Part shown: positions 54,933 through 64,000 of the stretch, one piece after another
How the letters are laid out: every line of letters starts with the position of its first letter
How positions within the stretch are numbered: the stretch's first letter is position 1
Assembly (NCBI GenBank): GCA_037126765.1
Contig: JBBCBC010000021.1
Span: 23,329,434 to 23,393,433, forward strand
DNA from: Stenogyne calaminthoides
Lineage: Eukaryota > Streptophyta > Magnoliopsida > Lamiales > Lamiaceae
Reading direction: 5' to 3'
Length of the DNA: 64,000 bases
Translations under genes and position numbers: made by a program
The notes under the pieces: generated by a model
The model's input: the letters and a program-made list of their open reading frames with translations, nothing else
The model's database searches: none
Told to the model about the DNA's origin: nothing

Positions 54933-56250
54933 TGTTGGGAAATGAATTTAAAGATTATATGATTTTGATTAAGATCCCAAAACCCCTGAGTATGACATGT
55001 TCAGGAATGATCTTGATAGATGAGTCAGGATTCAGTTTTAGAGTATTCAGGATGATATCTGCAAAATGTATAGTCAGCAGATATAGAAACAGGTTAGTTT
55101 CTGAAGACTCAGTAAGAAACTAAAGATACTGAAGACTCAGTAGGATACTGAGAAACCCAAGGCTCGAGAAAAACCGGCGGCTCAGAGAAATCAAGACTCA
55201 GAGAACTCAAGACTCGAGAACTCAAGACTCAAGACTCGAGAAATATCAAGACTCAAGAATATATCAATGCTCAAGATATCCCGAATGTTCCGAGGCACCA
55301 AGCCGAGGAATATAGCCGCTGGAATCCAAATGACGTGGACCAACGAGAGGAAGACAACCACCTGAAAAAAGTCGCAGAACTTACAAAGAATAGTATGGAT
55401 TTGAATGTGATTCTCCAACGGTAAATATTCAAATCCACACTATAAATACAAAGTTCTTCCTTCATTATCGATTGTGGGAGAGAGTGGAAGTCACGAAGAA
55501 GATAGCAACGATGCTACAGAATCAAAGAGAGTTAAGCTTTCCCACCCTAGAACACAAGTCTGTAGATATACAAATATATTCATAGAGTGTTCTAGAACCC
55601 AACCTAAGCAACCCACGATGTATCATAAGCTTAGAGAGATTTTCCCAACCTTAGCATTGAGGCTAAAATCATTGTAAGGGAAAATCTCACCATAGTTGGA
55701 GACAACACCAAACCCAAACCCAGTGGTGAAGTGAGGTAGTTGTTAGGCAAACCCGAGTGAGGGTGATAAGTCCCGTTGGAGTGTGAACTCGTTAAACATC
55801 TGTAGGCGATCCCGAGTGAGGGTGATAAGTCCCGAAGGAGTGTGAACTCGTTAAACATCTAAGAGTTTGAGTTAGTAAACTACGGAGGTAGTCAGAAAGC
55901 TCAGGGTCGGGTTGAGTAAGTAAACTACGTGGAGTAGTCAGAAAGCTCAGGGCCGAGTTGAGTAAGTAAACTACACGAGGTAGTCAGAAAGCTCGAAGTT
56001 GATAAGAATTTCCCTAGAGAGGGAGAGTGGATGTAGGACTGGTTGTCCGAACCACTATATATTGCTGTGTTGTTTACTGCTTTATGTTTATACTTGTCAT
56101 ATGCATCTAGCTATAAGCAAAACACAACACATGAGCTCAAAAGTTTAATAAAAATTGGAAACACTCCTCCTCGCTTTTTTTATATGCACCCAAATCAAAC
56201 GTTTTTGCTTCCGCAGACGCCAAAAAATAGGTTTTTCCCACCGACCAACA
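54933..56250 (+). repeat. LARD 5' LTR
   Basis: 1,318 bp, TGTTGGGAAATGAATT...CCGACCAACA. TATA box CACTATAAATAC at about 55437-55448. It contains two copies of a roughly 60-bp unit (GAGTGAGGGTGATAAGTCCCG at about 55758 and 55811) and a 45-bp unit with GGTAGTCAGAAAGCTCAGGG (55886-56000). Confidence 0.94.
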
Positions 56251-58470
56251 AGTGGTATCAGAGCGAGTGCTCAAAAGATTACTTCTTCAATGTAAATCGC
56301 CTGAAAGGGATCTATTTTTAAAACCTATCTTCGATCCGATACCAACAAGTGGTATCAAGGAAATGTAAAGTTTTACACAACAATGGAATAATAGAACTTT
56401 TCATTGATAAAGACCAAGGTCGTTTACATTACAAGTTACAAATACAAGAGAACCCGGAGGTCAATACATAACTCTATACCCTAAACCCTCAAGCCATAAC
56501 CCTAAACCTTCATCCAAACCCAAACCCGATCTATGGGGTGGTGATTAAGAGGAGGAGCGAGAGATTTTAAGATCTCATGCTCTCATTTTCCCCACTTAAC
56601 AGGGTGAGGGAGGCTTGAAAGGTAATCCTATGCCACAAACTGATGGACTCTCCAATGGAGTGAGAGCGGCCTTGATAGGATTTTTTAAGCCAGAGAGCCC
56701 TAAGAAAAGGTCAAGGGCTCTCCAACATTAAATGGTGAGTTTGATATAGGAAGATCACCGTTGTCCGATCAAGTTCGCATATCAAACTCACGCTCATTTT
56801 CGACCGAGTCTCAAGAATCTTTGATTACGCCATCCGTAAAGACACACAAGTCGATACGATTAGGAGAAGTGTCTTCTCGGGCCATGCATAGAGATCCGCC
56901 ACCCCGATGGTAGAGAAGCTTAGCAACGATTGTATGAGAAAATCTTTGATGACGACGAGAACCGCAAAAAGGGACACACAGGGTTGATTTGAGAAGATGA
57001 AATCATGGAAAAGGGGGTAAAAGTGTTTGCCGGAAATCTCACCGGAAACAAGGGTTCACCAGGATACATGATTCTACAAAGAAGATAAGTATGGTGAATG
57101 AGTTATGTTGTGTAAAATATTGGTCCAATTTATAGAGGCCAAGAAGGGTGCAGATGCAAATTTGAGTTCTCAAAGCCTTTTTAGAAAAATTTGATCACAA
57201 GGACAAATAGAAATCACGCTGATCGATAATTGAAAAGTTACGGCGGATTGACATATCGAGAGTGTCGACGATATTCACGCATGTCAAATCGCACCAACTT
57301 AGGGAATAGAAGCTACTATTCTAGACTAAGTTTTTGGCAAAGAATACTTTCCAAGAATTAGCTTAATCGAGGAGAATCAGACAAGTCAACAAAAAATCGA
57401 AAGTACATACAAAGTCGATCAAATGAAGAAAATCACCGAGCTTGAAAGCTTCACCAAATCGATATATATCGGTCTATATCACTTGAAAGGGAACTTCAAC
57501 TTGAGGGGAAACTCACTAATCAAAAGTAAATGGTCAAGATCGACGCGGGTCGCAGACAAGACCGACGAGATCAAATGAAAGAAGTTGAGTCCAACCGATG
57601 AGCCAGGCAAATCGAAGAAGAAAAGCTAAAGCCAAAGAAATCGAAGAGAAGGTTGCAAATCGGAAGATGAGCAAAAGAGATCGATCAAGATCGACGTGAT
57701 CGAGATCGATATGATAATGAGCGATGAAGATCGACGAGATCGACGTGATCAAGATCGATATGATAAAACCCGATATGCTAACCCCGATATAATGACCTAA
57801 TGCTATGTTGATCTAAAGATGTGTTGATTTGATTAGTCAAGCTTAATCGATCGCAAAAAGAAGAAATCGATAGCTTGGGTAAAGTGATCCGAGACTCAAA
57901 GAAGTAAAGTAAAACTGAGATTCAGTATAGGTCAAAAGACCTGAGGGTCAAGATGTCTGAAGTCAGAAGAAACTGAACTCAGTCAACATGAGTGTCAATA
58001 TACCTGATCAGACAAAGTCCATTGAAGAAGAATGAGGAGCCGAAATAAGACGTAAGATCAAGACCAAAACCAAGACTTGTAATTCTTTATGTTTTTTTTG
58101 TCTTTATTTATTTGATAAGTTCATTGTAATCTGTAAACTGATAACATACGTTCAATGAAACCTTTATCTTTATGCTCAAAGATAATACCTCATTATCTTT
58201 TTTTTTCATGTCTTTTATGTTGATATTCCTGATTGAATGTCTCTGATCTGATTGTATGCTCATATAAAGGGGAAACTATATGATGCTATGAGAGAAATTG
58301 CTTAAGTATTTAGTAATGATCTATTTAGGAAAGATTCATTACTGAAGAAATCTGTTGAATGATTTAAATTGATTAGAGTTACCATTCTTGTAATAGGAAA
58401 AACTGAAACCTGAGTATAGGTTATATGTTTGTAACAAGATAGGTTTTGGCATCATCAAAAAGGGGGAAAT
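56251..58470. other. LARD interior, non-coding
   Basis: It starts with the primer-binding site. The stretch 56335-56360 repeats the phrase CCAACAAGTGGTATCA of the LTR/primer-binding junction. The stretch 57200-57900 is rich in GATCGA/TCGA words. The stretch 58080-58470 is shared with the copia C 3' region. Several short frames exist but none has a recognised domain. Confidence 0.7.
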
Positions 58471-59773
58471 TGTTGGGAAATGAATTTAAAGATTATATGA
58501 TTTTGATTAAGATCCCAAAACCCCTGAGTATGACATGTTCAGGAATGATCTTGATAGATGAGTCAGGATTCAGTTTTAGAGTATTCAGGATGATATCTGC
58601 AAAATGTATAGTCGCAGATATAGAAACAAAAGTTAGTTTCAAGACTCAAGAAGAAACCAAGATATCAAGACTCAAGAGATACCGAGAAACCAAGGCTCGT
58701 AGAGAAAAACCTCAAGGCTCAGAGAAATCAAGACTCGAGAACTCAAGACTCGTGAGAGAAATATCAAGACTCAAGAATATACCAATGCTCAAGATATCCT
58801 CAATGTTCCGAGGCAATCAAGCCGAGGAATATAGCCGTTGGAATCCAAATGACGTGGACTAACGAGAGGAAGACAACCAAATTTCGAAAAAGTCATAAAC
58901 TTATAAAGAATAGTATGGATTTGAATGTGATTCTCTCCAATCGGTAATATTCAAATCCACACTATAAATACAAAGTTCTTCCTTCATTATCTGTGTGGGA
59001 GAGAGGGAAGTGCGAAGAAGATAGCAACGATGCTACGTAATCAAAGAGAGTTAAGCTTTTCCCACCCTAGAACACAAGTCCTCAGAGATATACAAATATA
59101 TTCAAAGAGTGTTCTAGAACCCAACCTAAGCAACCCACGATGTATCATAAGCTTAGAGATTTTCCCAACCTTGCATTGAGGCTAAAATCATTGTAAGGGA
59201 AAATCTCACCATAGTTGGAGACAACACCAAACCCAAACCCAAAGGGTGAAGTGAGGTAGTTGTTAGGCAAACCCGAGTGAGGGTGATAAGTCCTGTTGAG
59301 TGTGAACTCGTTAAGCATCCAGAGGCGATCCCGAAAGAAGGGTGATAAGTCCCGAAGAGTGTGAACTCGTTAAACATCTAAGAGTTTGAGTTAGTAAACC
59401 ACGGAGGTAGTCGAAAGCTCGTGGTCGGGTTGAGTAAGTAAACTACGTGGAGTAGTCAGAAAGCTCAGGGCCGAGTTGAGTAAGTAAACTACACGAGGTA
59501 GTCAGAAAGCTCAGAAGTTGATAAGGAATTTCCCTAGAGAGGGAGAGTGGATGTAGGACTGGTTGTCCGAACCACTATATATTGCTGTGTTGTTTACTGC
59601 TTTATGTTTATACTTGTCATATGCATCTAGCTAAAAGCAAAACACAACACATGAGCTCAAAAGTTTAATAAAAATTGGAAACACTCTGCCCTCGCCCCTG
59701 TTTTATATGCACCCAAATCAAACGTTTTTGCTTCCAAGACGCTAAGAAAATAGGTTTTCCCAATCGACCAACA
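58471..59773 (+). repeat. LARD 3' LTR
   Basis: 1,303 bp, collinear with the 5' LTR with frequent small indels. The open frame at 58446-58862 begins in the polypurine region and runs into the LTR; it is not a gene. Confidence 0.94.
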
Positions 59774-59778
59774 GTTAG

Positions 59779-59847
59779 TGGTTAAGAAGAAAGGATTTAA
59801 TAATCGATGTTGTAACCAATGTTGTAAAATCGGTGGCAACATCAACA
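59779..59847 (-). repeat. copia S 3' LTR, first part
   Basis: On the minus strand it begins TGTTGATGTTGCCACC right after the polypurine tract GAATGGGAGAGAT (59860-59848). Confidence 0.7.
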
Positions 59848-61680
59848 ATCTCTCCCATTCGATCTTTCTGCTACAACACACCTGAAATACCAAATACATC
59901 AGGTACTGTGCATGATAGAGCTCATAATCATATCAGCTGCACTACTAAGTGTCAAACCATTTTGTAGCTATCAAGAATTGAATCATCATCAAACAATTTT
60001 ATTTGTTTGAAAAACTTCAGTCTGCAGAAAACTCGTCAAAGTGTAATGTAAAACATATCAGAGCATATGTGTATTACATTGAAACTCATCAGAGCTAGAT
60101 GTAAGAACATAGCAGACCAAAAAGAAAAATGGCACAAGTACAACATGTACCAATCCTTATACCTGCAGACAAAGTAGAACATATATTACTTGAACATATT
60201 TCCACCAATCATCAAGGTTAGACTATCAGAGCAATGAAAACAAGGATATCAGAGCTAGGATATAAGACATCTTAACCTAAAACATCAGAATATCAACATC
60301 AGACCATACTAATCATCAATATTCAAAAAGCAGAAAATCAGAGCAAGTCATGATACTCAGAACATAAACAAGTAAACCTATCAACTATTTGTTCAAAAAA
60401 TACATACCAAATGAACAGAGTTTAGGAAATAAACTTGTAAAAATAAGATCAAATGAATATGAAGGATAAACAAAAGAGAGTGGAGGTGATGAAACTGATA
60501 CATCAGATGCAGCATCAACAATGCCTGCACATGCTCCCCCCTCACTTTGTTCTCGCCCCCCATTCTTCATGATCTAAAAACAAACTCCCCCATTCAACCA
60601 TCATGGGAGATCACCATAGACTTCCTCTATGATATCATCAATATCAGCTACTTCATCATCAGCAGCCTGTTCAACATGTACAACCTGAGGATCTGGCTCA
60701 TTCTCTTCATGCACATCACCTGGAACAACCTCAGGGACATCTTCAGTAGTAGGAATTTCAGAGGAAGGGTTTGAAGGCCTGTTTGGTGAGGTGTTTTTGA
60801 TTTCCAAATTATTATGCTATATATATATCAAAAGTGTTAGTGACAAAATAGAATTAAAAATCAATTCCAACTAATACTTTATAACAAAACCCAAGAATAC
60901 CTTTAACACTTGCTCAAACTTTTGTACGCTTTTAAACTCAAAAACAAGTTTTCAAAGATACAAAACAACACTCACTCGAACCCTTAAATAGAATCAAATC
61001 TTCATGTTACAAGCCATGATCCCAATAAAGTGAATGTTCTAGAAATGGAGATCATGGGGTGCAATGTGATGAAACCATCACTCCCACTACTTCCATTATC
61101 TAAACATACACGATCTCTACGCTATTTTCACTAAAACAAAATGCCCGAAAAAGAATAAAACAATGTACAAACTGAAATTAAATAAAGTGTGGTCAATTTT
61201 TGTATTAAAAAGTCAATTTAATCAAAAAGTCACAATTTAAATAATCATCCAAGTAAAATCCAGTCGAATCAAGTCAATGCTGCAATCAAGAACGACACAC
61301 ACACACTTCAACATTCATTTTGCCTATTTTTACACGTACCAATGTTGCTTTTTTTATCTTTTCTTTTTTTTTTATACACTTAACTCATATTGATCCACCT
61401 TTTGAAAAGAGAACATCGTAGTAGCGAACTCAGGCCCCATAGTTACTCGGTGGATTATGAGAAAATTGATGTTATATCAACCACCTTTTGAAAAGAAGAC
61501 ATCGTAGTAGCGAACTCCGTGCGGCTCATAGTTACTCAAAGGAGAGATTACATCCAATGTGTGTATAATTTCTTTTCTTCTTGTGCATTTAAGAAGTGTG
61601 TGTCCAGATAGAATCACAATGACTTGACTCAATAAGAAATTTTACTTAGAATCTCATTCAAAACATGATAATCGATCAAA
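59848..61680 (-). other. copia S region between pol and 3' LTR
   Basis: Mostly non-coding. A short acidic, Pro/Glu/Asp-rich frame (60807-60601, MEIKNTSPNRPSNPSSEIP) could be a relic of the third ORF of SIRE-type elements, but there is no conserved motif. A direct repeat with period 86 bp (CCACCTTTTGAAAAG and CATCGTAGTAGCGAACTC, at 61395 and 61481) and the G-rich tracts GAATGGGGGGCGAG and AATGGGGGAG (minus strand, 60550-60600) are present. Confidence 0.5.
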
Positions 61681-64000
61681 TCAACCAAGTGCTACAAAAA
61701 TCAAACCTGGTGTTGCTTCAAATGTTGTAACATTTGTTGCAACATCCACCCTACAGAAACCAAGAAATTTCCTCAGAAAAGAAAACCTCTCATAATCAAG
61801 GGCTTTAGTAAAAATATCAGCAAGTTGATTATCAGTGGGAACATACTCTAACTTCACAATTTCCTTTTCTACAAGGTCTCTTATGAAATGATGTCTTATA
61901 CTTATGTGCTTGGTGAGAGAATGTTGTACTAGGTTTTTAGAAATGTTAATAGTACTAGTATTATCACAAAACACAAATGTAATATCATTCTCAAGTCCAT
62001 AGTCATCAAACATCTTTTTCAACCATAAAAGTTGTGTACAACAACCCGCCAAAGAAGAATATACTCGCAGATCTGCAAAGAGATTGTGAAACACAATTTT
62101 GTTTCTACTATACCGTAAAAATCAAGTTGTTACCCATGTAATAGAAACCACCACTTGTGCTTTTCCTATCATCAATGTCTCCAAATTTCAATCAAAGATC
62201 ACTATATCCAATCAAGACAATCGCTTGTGTCCTTTGTATACCATATACCAAGATCTCATTGTTCCAAAGAACATATCCGATAATCCTCTTCACAACATGC
62301 ATGTGAGATTCCTTTGGATTAGCTTGGTACCTAGCACAAACACAAACACTATACATAATGTCAAGCCTACTAGAGGTGAGATATAGAAGACTACCTATCA
62401 TGGATTCAGACAAAGGTGTGATCAACATCTTGATCAAGATCGCCTTTTGTTCAACTTCCGAAAGTTGATCCCATAGGTGTTTTCATATGCTTCAATTCTC
62501 AAGACCAAATCTCTTAACTGTGTTCTTAGCATATTTGCTTTGGCAAATGAAGATTCCATAATCTTTTTGCTTGATCTGCAGACCTAAAAAGTAATTCAAG
62601 TCTCCAACCATGCTCATCTCAAATGTAGATGACATTGCCTCAATAAATTCATTCAGCATCTTGTCTGATGTTGCTCCAAATACTATGTCATCAACATATA
62701 TTTGTGCAATCGTCAACCTGTTTAATAAACAAATTCATGTCTGCTTCTCCTCTAACAAAACCAAACTGCAAAAGAAAGTCAGTCAATCTGTCTTACCAAG
62801 CTCTAGGAGCTTGTTTCAAGCCATACAATGTTTTCTTAAGCTTATAAACATGATCAGGATAGTGAGGATCTTCAAATCCTAAGGGTTGTTCAACATAAGT
62901 CTCTTCAACAAGTATACCATTAAAAAATGCAGCCTTTACATCCATTTGATGCAATTTGATATTGATAAAACATGCAATAGCTAACAACAATCTAATAGAT
63001 TCAATCCGAGCTACAGGTGCAAATGTTTCATCAAAATCAATACCCTCAACTTGAGTGTATCCTTGGGCAACCAATCTAGCCTTATTCCTTACTATGTTTC
63101 CAGACTCATCAGTTTTGTTCTTAAAAATCCACTTGGTTCCAATGACATTAGTGTTACCAGGTCTTGGAACTAGTGTCCAAACATCATTTCTTTCAAACTG
63201 ATTAAGTTCTTCATGCATAGCATTTATCCAATTTTCATCATTTAAGGCTTCTTTGACATTTTTAGGCTCAATCACAAAATGACAACATTCAGAATTAACC
63301 ATCTTGCATATAGAAGACGTCCTAACAGATCTCACCACATCTTTTGAGCTTACCATTCTTCTGGTTTGTACTCTAACAGAAGAATCACCAATGATTTGGT
63401 TTGAAGGATGGATTTTCATGATTCTGGAAGCAGGTACCTTGTCATGAGTGTATTGAGTATTGCTTTCTGAACTTTCTATTTTTGGATTTTCAGAGAATGT
63501 TGTCCCGTATGTCGTGGGCATTAGGTGTAACATCCTTTGAATTTCCGCACTTTTCGCCCAAAGCAGAAATCTCAATATGCTCAGACACATCTTCTTTAGT
63601 ACCTTTTCCTGCTATGTTAGTTGTATCATCAAAAACAACATTCACAGATTCTTGAACAGTGTTTAACCTAAGGTTGAAAATTTTATAGGATTTACTATTT
63701 CTAGAATAGCCTAAGAAAAAACCTTTGTCACTTTTAGAGTCAAACTTTCGAAGTTGATCTTTATCATTCAGAATATAACACACACAACCAAACACATGAA
63801 AGTATTTCAGATTTGGTTTCTTGTTGTTCAGAATCTCATAAGTTGTTTTTGAACTTTTTGGTCTCATAAAAACTCTGTTAATAATATGGCATGCAAAGGT
63901 TTAATGCTTCAAATTTCAAAAACCTTTTAGAAAGATGTTTAGCTTTCAACATTACCCTAGCCATTTCTTGAAGAGTTCTATTCTTCCTTTCAGCTATTCC
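61681..64000 (-). pseudogene. copia S pol: integrase end, reverse transcriptase, RNase H, frame-broken
   Basis: In transcription order, 63867-63490 is the integrase C-terminal part (KTTYEILNNKKPNLKYFHVF, GYSRNSKSYKIFNLR). Then 63590-62793 is RT (ALNDENWINAMHEELNQFER, NVIGTKWIFKNKTDESGN, LVAQGYTQVEGIDFDETFAP, HQMDVKAAFFNG, LYGLKQAPRAW). Next, 62716-62492 carries AQIYVDDIVFGATSD with the YVDD box. RNase H is in 62437-62192 and 62094-61681 (FCDNTSTINISKNLVQH, SIRHHFIRDLVEKEI, DNQLADIFTKALD), ending at 61681. Frame changes near 63540, 62790, 62450 and 62150 break it. Sequence style (GTKWIFKNK, GATSD) fits the SIRE/Maximus lineage. It runs off the right edge. Confidence 0.93.

Larger units (their letters stand above)
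54933..59773 (+). mobile_element. Non-coding LTR element (LARD-type), nested in the copia S LTR
   Basis: 4,841 bp, with LTRs 54933-56250 and 58471-59773, exact target duplication GTTAG (54928-54932 and 59774-59778), primer-binding site AGTGGTATCAGAGC at 56251 and polypurine tract AAAAAGGGGGAAAT before the right LTR. The 2.2-kb interior has no credible protein. LTR ends and the last 390 bases of the interior match copia C in inverse orientation, so it is a non-autonomous relative. Confidence 0.94.
23082..64000 (-). mobile_element. SIRE-like Ty1/copia retrotransposon S (minus strand, interrupted, open to the right)
   Basis: Minus-strand copia with pol at 64000-61681, a 3' non-coding/env region (61680-59848), and a 3' LTR split in three: 59847-59779, 54932-54390 and 23233-23082. 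The splits are the LARD insertion (duplication GTTAG) and gypsy B (probable duplication GAATA). LTR ends read TGTTGATG...GTGTAACA on the minus strand. The site in gypsy A is just after AGTAA (23077-23081). The 5' half and 5' LTR lie outside the window. Confidence 0.8.

Noticed and set aside
55631..55858. Protein frames at 55631-55858 and 59153-59377
   Set aside because: They follow the tandem unit in the LARD LTRs and recur with each LTR.
57534..57752. 72-codon frame in the LARD interior
   Set aside because: Product of the GATCGA-rich repeat; no domain.
61260..61320. Microsatellite (AC)n
   Set aside because: Only about six repeats; too short to list as a separate feature.
1..64000. CRISPR array, bacterial operons or phage genes
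   Set aside because: All tandem repeats lack regular unique spacers. Splice sites, plant gene families and LTR elements show plant nuclear DNA.

Overview
This is plant nuclear DNA, most likely from a repeat-rich eudicot. The evidence is the split-gene remains of a WRKY group IId transcription factor and a NETWORKED-type actin-binding protein, together with Ty1/copia and Ty3/gypsy (Tat-type) LTR retrotransposons, a Helitron, a hAT element, a PIF/Harbinger-like element and AT-rich intergenic sequence. Nothing bacterial, no rRNA or tRNA gene and no CRISPR array is visible. No host gene in the window looks intact: the window is a record of transposition plus gene relics. The species cannot be named from this sequence.

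Left part (1-14.99 kb). A decayed Helitron Rep/helicase gene (about 0.6-4.5 kb) is followed by a PIF/Harbinger-type element (4860-7633, TAA target duplication) that carries two pieces of a NETWORKED (NET/KIP1-like) gene. The Helitron 3' terminus (hairpin plus CTAG) then appears at 7975-8003. A WRKY IId pseudogene with its introns follows (8733-10779). It has a stop codon exactly at the Tyr of WRKYGQK, a duplicated leader and a 485-bp hAT-type MITE in its second intron. Then come about 4 kb of AT-rich DNA with a 51-bp inverted repeat and several tandem repeats.

Middle (14.99-18.55 kb). A 3.56-kb hAT element has intact 10-bp terminal inverted repeats, an exact 8-bp target duplication (GTTGTTTG) and dense palindromic subterminal motifs. 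Its transposase is split by two frameshifts.

Right part (18.6-64 kb). This is a Russian-doll stack of LTR retrotransposons, resolved from LTR ends, primer-binding sites, polypurine tracts and 5-bp target duplications. A minus-strand copia (copia A, 3' LTR 18813-20185) is interrupted by a minus-strand Tat gypsy (gypsy A, 3' LTR 20507-21006, then an additional ORF). That is interrupted at about 23081 by a minus-strand SIRE-like copia (copia S, pol at 61.7-64 kb and beyond). The copia S 3' LTR is itself split by two insertions. One is a plus-strand Tat gypsy (gypsy B, 23238-54384). The other is a plus-strand non-coding LTR element (LARD, 54933-59773, duplication GTTAG). Gypsy B is split in its reverse transcriptase by a plus-strand copia (copia B, 26723-35950, duplication GACTC) and in its 3' LTR by a minus-strand env-like copia with pol deleted (copia C, 42425-54087, duplication TCGGG). 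The remaining halves of copia S, gypsy A and copia A should lie beyond the right edge.

Notable points are the NET fragments captured in a Harbinger-type element; the spliced antisense ORF with its own TATA box in both Tat elements; the LARD that looks like a deletion relative of the copia C family; and an odd two-way CAG/CTG versus CG difference between paired LTRs, which may mark sequencing error at methylated CHG sites. Most pol genes carry stops, frameshifts or changed catalytic residues, so I see no clearly autonomous element.
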